Assembly: GCF_023516715.1 (NCBI RefSeq)
Contig: NZ_JAMGSI010000001.1
Span: 1 to 64,000, forward strand
Source of the DNA: Akkermansia massiliensis
GTDB lineage: Bacteria; Verrucomicrobiota; Verrucomicrobiia; Verrucomicrobiales; Akkermansiaceae
Direction of reading: 5' to 3'
DNA: 64,000 nt
Numbering within the stretch: position 1 is the first letter of the stretch; every line of letters starts with the position of its first letter. A model generated the notes under the pieces. The model was not told the origin of the DNA and did no database searches. It saw only the letters and a program-made list of their open reading frames with translations. Below, one piece after another: positions 58,818 to 64,000 of the stretch. The translations under genes were made by a program, and so were the position numbers.

Positions 58818-59465
58818 ATGAATCACGACGCGCACACCCTGAGGGAGTTTGACGCCGCCCTTTCCTCCCTGAATACGCATTTGCTCCAGATGGCCTACAA
58901 GGCGCAGAGCGCCCTTGACCTGGCTGCCGCCGGGCTGCTGCAGCAGAATGAATCCGCCTCCAACCAGGCCATTGCGGAGGATGAGGAGCTGGATGAGCTG
59001 GAAATGACGGTGGACCGGGAAGGCCTGCATCTGCTGGCTTTTTTCAGTCCCGTAGCCTCCGATCTCAAGGTGGTGCTGGCTTCCATACGCATGTCTTCCA
59101 TGTATGAACGGATCGGGGATGAGGCCGTGACGATCGCCAAGAGGGCCAACAAGCTTAACAAGCGCCCCCGCATCCGGGAGGCTGCCCAGGCGGACCCCGT
59201 TTACCGGGAGATGGCGGAGCAGTTCAGAGCGGTGAACAAGGCCGTCTCCTCCTGGGACGGGAAGGCTCTGGCGGAGCTGGTTCCCGCGCTGGAGACGCTG
59301 GCGGAGCATGCGGCGGCCATGACGGATACGTTCACGCGCCTGCCGGAACAGTATCAGGACAATCTGATTTCCGTGGCGGACCTGATTTTTGTGGGCCGTT
59401 CCATGGAACGCATGGCGGAAGGCCTGCAAAAGGTGGTGGCGGAAGCCCTTTATGCGGCGTCTTGA
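58818..59465 (+). CDS. phoU: Phosphate transport system regulator
   Basis: About 215 residues, mostly helical. MNHDAHTLREFDAALSSLN starts the first three-helix bundle, and DRIGDEAVTIAKRANKL (present here as YERIGDEAVTIAKRANKL) and FVGRSMERMAEGLQKVV are the two PhoU metal-binding type segments. The start at 58818 is chosen because the upstream extension to 58707 is not PhoU-like. It represses Pho regulon signalling and lies next to pstB, as usual. Confidence 0.92.
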   Translation: MNHDAHTLREFDAALSSLNTHLLQMAYKAQSALDLAAAGLLQQNESASNQAIAEDEELDELEMTVDREGLHLLAFFSPVASDLKVVLASIRMSSMYERIGDEAVTIAKRANKLNKRPRIREAAQADPVYREMAEQFRAVNKAVSSWDGKALAELVPALETLAEHAAAMTDTFTRLPEQYQDNLISVADLIFVGRSMERMAEGLQKVVAEALYAAS

Positions 59466-59495
59466 CAGCGCACGCCTGAAAAGCTGAAAGACGGG

Positions 59496-59520
59496 GTTCC
59501 GGAGTTTGGCGCGCCGGAAC
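59496..59520. terminator. Weak hairpin between convergent phoU and galM
   Basis: GTTCCGG (59496-59502) pairs with CCGGAAC (59514-59520) across an 11-base loop. The following ATTTCCTGCCTTT is only moderately T-rich. It sits between two convergent genes. Confidence 0.35.
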
Positions 59521-59561
59521 ATTTCCTGCCTTTCCCGCGCAGGGGACTGCGGATATGCCTT

Positions 59562-60521
59562 TTACCTGACGGTCCAGGTGATATTGCGCGTGGCTGACTG
59601 GCCGGGACGCAGGATGACGCTGGGGAAGTGGGGCGTGTTGACGGCATTGGGGAAGCCCTGGGCTTCCAGCGCGATTCCCTGGCGCGCCTGGGGCAGGTAT
59701 TCCCCGGTATACACCTGGAGGCCGGGCGCGTCCGTCGCCACGATCAGGCGGTGGCGGGATTCCGGGTCCAGAAGGATGGCGGCGATTTTGTCGCCGGGTT
59801 CGGAATCCAGCACGTAGTTGTGGTCCAGTCCGGCGGCGGTGTCCGGATGGGCGGCGGAGTTGCGTTCTCCCAGCAGGGCTGCCTTCCGCAGGTCAAAGTC
59901 CGTTCCTTCCACGGGAAGGATGCGGCCGTCCGGAATGTTGGTGGCGTCCACCGGGGTGTAGGCGGAAGCCCGCACCTCCAGCGTCATGGAGTCAATGGTG
60001 GGCTTGCCGGAAAGGTTCCAGTAGGCGTGGTTGGTGAGGTTGACGATGGTGGCCGCGTCCGCGTACGCTTCCAGCCGGAGGTGGAGGGTTTCTTCCACCA
60101 CGGTATAGGTGGCTACCACTTCCAGATTGCCGGGATAGTTTTCCTCCCCGTCTGCGGAGTGCAGGGTAAGCACCAGCGTGTTGCGCGTGGCTTCCTGCAC
60201 CTGCCAGATTTTGCTGTCGAAGCCCTGCACGCCTCCGTGCAGGTGGTTGGGGCCGTTGTTGACGGCCACGGAATGGGAGTCTCCGTCAATGGAGAACCTG
60301 CCTTTTGCGATGCGATTCGCGACACGGCCGCAAATCGCACCGCAATAACAGGTGTCTTTCAGCATGTCTTCAAAGTGCTTGGGCCCTACGATCATGTCCA
60401 TGCCGTCCTTGACGACGGAGATGATGCGCCCCCCGTAGTTGCTGATGCGTACCGTCAGCTTGTCGGAAGACAGTTCAAACAGTTCTACTGGAGCGCCGCC
60501 GGGTAAGGTGCCGAAGATCAT
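59562..60521 (-). CDS. galM: Aldose 1-epimerase (mutarotase)
   Basis: Interconverts the alpha and beta anomers of galactose and glucose. The 319-residue sequence contains YGGRIISVVKDGMD, GAICGRVANRIAKGRF with the Arg/Asn of the family, NNGPNHLHGGVQGFDSKIW with a catalytic His, and VNLTNHAYWNLSG with the second. Catalytic Glu is likely in the QGIALEAQGFPNAVN segment near the C terminus. Full length and intact. It is on the minus strand, downstream of the glycine-zipper lipoprotein. Confidence 0.92.
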   Translation of the reverse strand: MIFGTLPGGAPVELFELSSDKLTVRISNYGGRIISVVKDGMDMIVGPKHFEDMLKDTCYCGAICGRVANRIAKGRFSIDGDSHSVAVNNGPNHLHGGVQGFDSKIWQVQEATRNTLVLTLHSADGEENYPGNLEVVATYTVVEETLHLRLEAYADAATIVNLTNHAYWNLSGKPTIDSMTLEVRASAYTPVDATNIPDGRILPVEGTDFDLRKAALLGERNSAAHPDTAAGLDHNYVLDSEPGDKIAAILLDPESRHRLIVATDAPGLQVYTGEYLPQARQGIALEAQGFPNAVNTPHFPSVILRPGQSATRNITWTVR

Positions 60522-60555
60522 GCCGGTATGTAGCTGGTCAGTGAAGGAGGGCCAA

Positions 60556-61035
60556 TTAGTAGGCCAGCACGCGGGAACCGTTGTTGCCGATGATCACGCG
60601 CACGCGCTGTCCGACCTGGATCGGGTTGTTCCTGCTGGCGACCTGCACGACCGTGTAGTTGCGGGTGCCGTTCCTTTTCTGGTCCAGGCGCACGGTGATG
60701 CGTTCCCCGGTCGTGTTGTTCACGGCCTTGTCAATCTGGTTGCCGGCGATGCCGCCCAGAATGGCGCCGCCCGCTGCCGTGGCGTACTTGGCGTTGCCGC
60801 CGCCGAACATGGCGCCGGTCAGGCCGCCCGCCACTGCACCGATGCCGGTGCCGGTATTGGCGTTATTGGCCTGGATTTTGACGTTTTCCACACTGGTGAC
60901 CGTACCGGTATAGGTTTCCTGTGCGCCGCCGATTTCGTTCAGGTTGTAGGCGTTCGGGGAACCGAAGTTGGTGCAGGAGGTGATGGACAGCGCGATGGCC
61001 GCACAGCCGATGGTAAGAATGGAAGTCGTTTTCAT
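60556..61035 (-). CDS. Glycine-zipper lipoprotein
   Basis: A 159-residue protein with a lipoprotein signal (ILTIGCAAIALSITSC), then GIGAVAGGLTGAMFGGGNAKYATAAGGAILGGIAGNQIDKAVN, a glycine zipper of the kind found in SlyB/OmpA-associated lipoproteins. The rest (VRLDQKRNGTRNYTVVQVASRNNPIQVGQRVRVIIG) is a beta-barrel-like or SH3-like tail. It lies 34 bases upstream of galM on the same strand. Likely an outer-membrane stress protein, by analogy. Confidence 0.82.
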   Translation of the reverse strand: MKTTSILTIGCAAIALSITSCTNFGSPNAYNLNEIGGAQETYTGTVTSVENVKIQANNANTGTGIGAVAGGLTGAMFGGGNAKYATAAGGAILGGIAGNQIDKAVNNTTGERITVRLDQKRNGTRNYTVVQVASRNNPIQVGQRVRVIIGNNGSRVLAY

Positions 61036-61120
61036 GATGACAATTTATAAAATGGGTTGAAGGTTCAAATCAAGTAATTTCATGGTCAACGGGACGGACG
61101 GTTTTACGCCCACCCGGTGG

Positions 61121-61151
61121 AGAAAATCCTTGCCGAAAGGGTTCGGCAAGG
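61121..61151 (-). terminator. Rho-independent terminator after the Cys-rich gene
   Basis: CCTTGCCGAA (61128-61137) and TTCGGCAAGG (61142-61151) form a 10-bp perfect stem with a 4-base loop. On the minus strand it is followed by ATTTTCT. It lies 31 bases after the stop of the small Lys/Cys-rich gene. Confidence 0.8.
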
Positions 61152-61182
61152 GTTCGCGTTCATTGTGATGGTTTCCGTGAGG

Positions 61183-61425
61183 TTAGGCCTTGGGAGCTTC
61201 TTCCTTTTTGGAGCAGTCGCAGGGCTTTTCACCTTTGCTGCAGGGCTTGTCGCATTTTTTGCCGCACTTGCCTTCCTTGTCGCATTTCTTGTCGCACTTT
61301 TTGTCTTTCTTGCAGCACTTCTGAGCAGCGGGGGCGGAGGAATCGGCCGGAGCGGCGGCTTCCTGGGCGTAACCGTTGACACTGAATGCGAAAGCAAAGG
61401 CTGCTACAGCGAGGATCTTTTTCAT
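61183..61425 (-). CDS. Small exported Lys/Cys-rich protein
   Basis: An 80-residue protein: signal peptide (KKILAVAAFAFAFSVNGYAQ), an Ala/Pro/Ser spacer, then a Lys- and Cys-rich stretch starting KCCKKDKKCDKKCDKEGKC and continuing to KPCDCSKKEE. The KKCDKKCD pattern repeats several times with ten cysteines in about 45 residues. Candidate roles are metal binding (for example copper) or a periplasmic thiol reserve; neither is shown. The ATG at 61425 is preferred over one at 61467 because it gives a clean signal peptide. It has its own terminator. Confidence 0.75.
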   Translation of the reverse strand: MKKILAVAAFAFAFSVNGYAQEAAAPADSSAPAAQKCCKKDKKCDKKCDKEGKCGKKCDKPCSKGEKPCDCSKKEEAPKA

Positions 61426-61661
61426 ATGATGATGTGTGAGGTTGGTGTTGTTGATGATAAACGGCACATAATCTGCCGTTCTACGACTGATAGAGTAACA
61501 GAGTTTAAGATTTGTTCAAAAAAATGTGCAGTCAGCATGTTTTTTTTAGGAAGGTTTTCGATTCAACTGCGTTTTTTAAAACCGGGGTAAGTCTGACAGT
61601 GCCGCGGCGTGGACGGAGCGGCGGCTTGCATGGCCTGCCGTCTTAAGGCACGCTAAGAAAC

Positions 61662-64000
61662 ATGAGTTCAGCCAAGGAGCCTGTGACGCGCCGTTTCGGA
61701 AACGGTTTGACGGTTTTGATCAAGGAGGACAAGTCCCATCCCGTAGTGTCCCTTCAGTACTGGGTGGGCACCGGGTCCATGAATGAGGGCCACTGGCAGG
61801 GGAGCGGCCTTTCCCATTTGCTGGAACACCTGGTGTTCAAGGGAACGGAGCATTATTCCGGGCAGGACCTGGCCCGCAAGGTCCAGGAACGCGGCGGCCA
61901 CTGGAATGCCTATACCAGCGTGAACCGCACTGTGTATTATATAGACGGCCCTGCGGATTCCTGGCAGATTTTCCTGAACCTTCTGACGGAGCTGGTGTTT
62001 TTCCCCACGTTCCCGGAGGATGAACTGGAGCGGGAGAAGGGGGTGGTGCGCCGGGAGATGGCCATGTACGCGGACGATCCCGATTCCGTGGCTTACCAGC
62101 TTCTGATGCAGACATTGTATCTCAAGCATCCGCGCCGCTGGCCCGTGCTGGGGGAACCCGCCGCGTTTGACTGCCTGACGCGCCAGGACGTGCTGGATTA
62201 CCATGCCAGCCGCTATGTTCCGAACAATGTGGTGCTTTCCATCGCGGGAGATGTGGATGCCGCGGAGATTTTTTCCCATCTGGAACTGCTGGTGGAGGAT
62301 TTAAAGTCCCGCCCCCTGAACCGGGAGCTTATTCCCCATGAACCGCACCAGTTCGGTTCCCGCAGGGTGCGCAAGGAATTTGCCGTGCCTTATTCCAAAC
62401 TGAACCTTGCCTGGCGCCTGCCCTGTTCAGGCCATCCGGATACGCCGGCTCTTTCCGCCCTGGCCAGCATCCTGGGCGGGGGCCGTTCCGCGCGTTTTTA
62501 TGAAAAGTTCCACGACCGCCTGGGGCTGGTGTACAGCATTGAGGTGCATTCCAACCAGTCCGAGACTGACGAAGGGGCGTTCACCATCAGCATTGACGTG
62601 GACCGCGCCCAGCGTGACAAGGTGCGGGACCTGGTGCTCCAGGAACTGCGGAATCTGGCACAGGAGGATTTTACGGAGGATTTGAAGAGAGTTTGCAAGC
62701 AGACGCGGGTCAGCCGCCTGCGCCGCAGGAGTTCCGCCGCCGGAGTGGCCTCGGAAATGGGGGCGGACTGGTTCGGGGCGCGCAATTTGAACCTGTCTTC
62801 AGAATGGCAGGAAGCCATTGAACGGGTGACCACGGAAGACCTGCACCGCGTGTGCTCCACCTGGCTGTCCTCCCCGAATGTGACGGAAGTCAGCCTGGAT
62901 CCCGTGGGCAGCAACGCCGCGGAGGAAGACGGTTCCGCCGCCGGGACGGAAACGGCCCTGAGCGAGCATGTGCTTGGCAACGGCATGAAGGTGGTGATTC
63001 GTGAGGACCACCGCCTTCCGCTGGCCTATGCCTGCCTGGCCTTCAAGGCCGGCTGCCGTGCGGAGAATGAACATGACGCCGGGGTGACGGATTTGATGTC
63101 CGAATGCCTGCTGAAAGGGACCGCCACGCGTTCTGCAGGGGACATAGCGCGTTTTCTGGAGGACATCGGAGGGGCCATCAATACCTCCACAGGCAACAAT
63201 TCCCTGAGCGTGGGCTGCCAGATTCTGGCGGAAGACCTGGATTCCGGACTGGAGCTGATGGCGGATGTGGTGATGAATCCCTCCTTCCCGGAGGACGCCT
63301 TCCTCCGGGAGAAGGAGTCCTTTGTGGCAGATGCGGAGGAGGATTTGGAAGATCCGCTTTCCGTGGCGTTCCGGCAGGAACGGAAGGTGGCCTACGGCCA
63401 TGTTTCCTACGGGAATTCCCCGTCCGGCACGCCGGAGAGCCTTTCTTCACTGACAGTGCGGGACGTGAAGGAACAGTATGAACGCATCATCTGCGCCTCC
63501 AATGCCGTGATATGCATTTCCGGAGATGTCAGGAAGGAGGAGGTTCTCCCTCTTCTGGAAAAGCGTCTTGGCGGAATGAGGGCCGGAATGCCGCCGGTCC
63601 TGACTCCCACGCCCGCGCTGCGCGCTGGCCGGGAGGTGTCCGTGCTGGACAAGCAGCAAGCCGTGCTGGTGGTGGGAATGCCGTGCGTGGACGTGGCTTC
63701 CCCGGAAATGGCGCAGGCGCTGCTGTTCCAGGCCTGGTGCAGTGACATGGCCGGTCCCGTTTTCACCAACATCCGGGAGGAAGCCGGGCTGGCCTACTAT
63801 GCCAGCTCCTCCCTGTTCATCGGCATGGACGCCGGAGGCATCTGCTTCTACCTGGGCACCTCTCCGGAACAACTGGAGGAAGCCGGGCGGCGGCTGGAAA
63901 AGACTCTGGAGATGATTCATGAGCGCGGCATGACGGAAGAGGAGCTGGAACGCACCAAGGCGTCCGCCCTTTCCTCCCGCCTGCTGGCCATGCAGTCCAA
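61662..64000 (+). CDS. M16-family zinc peptidase (insulinase-like), 3' end beyond the window
   Basis: Begins MSSAKEPVTRRFGNGLTVLI and continues open to the window edge, so at least 779 codons. HLLEHLVFKGT near residue 53 is the inverted zinc motif HxxEH, followed by ERGGHWNAYTS. The second half (LGNGMKVVIREDHRLPLAYACLAFKAG) is a second M16 domain in which DLMSECLLKG replaces HxxEH, so it is inactive, as expected for a tandem M16 protein. GMPCVDVASPEMAQALLFQ and IREEAGLAYYASSSLF belong to its later part. No signal peptide is seen at this start. It is divergent from the Cys-rich gene. Confidence 0.9.
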   Translation, partial: MSSAKEPVTRRFGNGLTVLIKEDKSHPVVSLQYWVGTGSMNEGHWQGSGLSHLLEHLVFKGTEHYSGQDLARKVQERGGHWNAYTSVNRTVYYIDGPADSWQIFLNLLTELVFFPTFPEDELEREKGVVRREMAMYADDPDSVAYQLLMQTLYLKHPRRWPVLGEPAAFDCLTRQDVLDYHASRYVPNNVVLSIAGDVDAAEIFSHLELLVEDLKSRPLNRELIPHEPHQFGSRRVRKEFAVPYSKLNLAWRLPCSGHPDTPALSALASILGGGRSARFYEKFHDRLGLVYSIEVHSNQSETDEGAFTISIDVDRAQRDKVRDLVLQELRNLAQEDFTEDLKRVCKQTRVSRLRRRSSAAGVASEMGADWFGARNLNLSSEWQEAIERVTTEDLHRVCSTWLSSPNVTEVSLDPVGSNAAEEDGSAAGTETALSEHVLGNGMKVVIREDHRLPLAYACLAFKAGCRAENEHDAGVTDLMSECLLKGTATRSAGDIARFLEDIGGAINTSTGNNSLSVGCQILAEDLDSGLELMADVVMNPSFPEDAFLREKESFVADAEEDLEDPLSVAFRQERKVAYGHVSYGNSPSGTPESLSSLTVRDVKEQYERIICASNAVICISGDVRKEEVLPLLEKRLGGMRAGMPPVLTPTPALRAGREVSVLDKQQAVLVVGMPCVDVASPEMAQALLFQAWCSDMAGPVFTNIREEAGLAYYASSSLFIGMDAGGICFYLGTSPEQLEEAGRRLEKTLEMIHERGMTEEELERTKASALSSRLLAMQS

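Overview
The window looks like a chromosomal segment of an Akkermansia-type verrucomicrobium. This rests on: GC-rich coding DNA; a secreted GH95-type fucosidase; a class A2-like beta-lactamase; a very large Verru_Chthon cassette protein A-like gene; a TIGR03790-type protein (a family reported from exosortase-bearing lineages); and a succinate-to-propionate (methylmalonyl-CoA) gene cluster. No rRNA, tRNA, CRISPR array or insertion sequence was recognised.

Layout. 1-540: a GAGTGGA heptamer array and a four-helix-bundle gene, with an inverted copy of the repeat on its other side. 540-4400: SMUG-type uracil-DNA glycosylase, ATP-type phosphofructokinase and an rfbB-rfbA pair (dTDP-sugar synthesis). 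4700-12611: a minus-strand metabolic cluster. In transcription order it is methylmalonyl-CoA epimerase, carboxyltransferase, gamma subunit, biotin carrier, beta subunit, biotin ligase and CoA-transferase, followed by a membrane protein. The biotin carrier carries three apparent frameshifts. 12777-18300: TIGR03790 protein, ribosomal protein L19, a pseudokinase fused to a discoidin-like domain and coupled to a DUF4328-like membrane protein, and another small membrane protein.

18300-25990 is the main accessory island: a 1,893-codon RHS gene with one in-frame ochre codon, a cysteine-rich AT-rich C-terminal tip, a tightly linked candidate immunity gene, and a decayed second RHS fragment into which the immunity frame runs. 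25990-38630 is a minus-strand run: lipase-like lipoprotein, sufS, rhodanese, DUF1573, lspA, ileS, esterase, M28 peptidase, fucosidase and a DUF3784-like protein.

38800-50940: DUF456 protein, beta-lactamase, LolC/E-type permease, GYF-RDD protein, lpxA, HAD phosphatase, rmuC, a class A penicillin-binding protein, and an HtrA-type protease paired with a degenerate paralogue. 51300-57490: a secreted protein of unknown function, a low-GC decayed region holding remnants of a methyltransferase gene, and the 1,305-residue Verru_Chthon A-like protein. 57850-64000: pstB, phoU, galM, a glycine-zipper lipoprotein, a small Lys/Cys-rich exported protein and the start of an M16 peptidase cut by the window edge.

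The most unusual items are the RHS island (nonsense codon, Cys-rich tip, immunity frame fused to RHS debris), the pseudokinase-discoidin receptor, the multiply frameshifted biotin carrier inside an otherwise intact sodium-pump operon, the active/inactive HtrA pair, and the enlarged OadB and LspA proteins. All family calls were made by reading motifs, with no database search.
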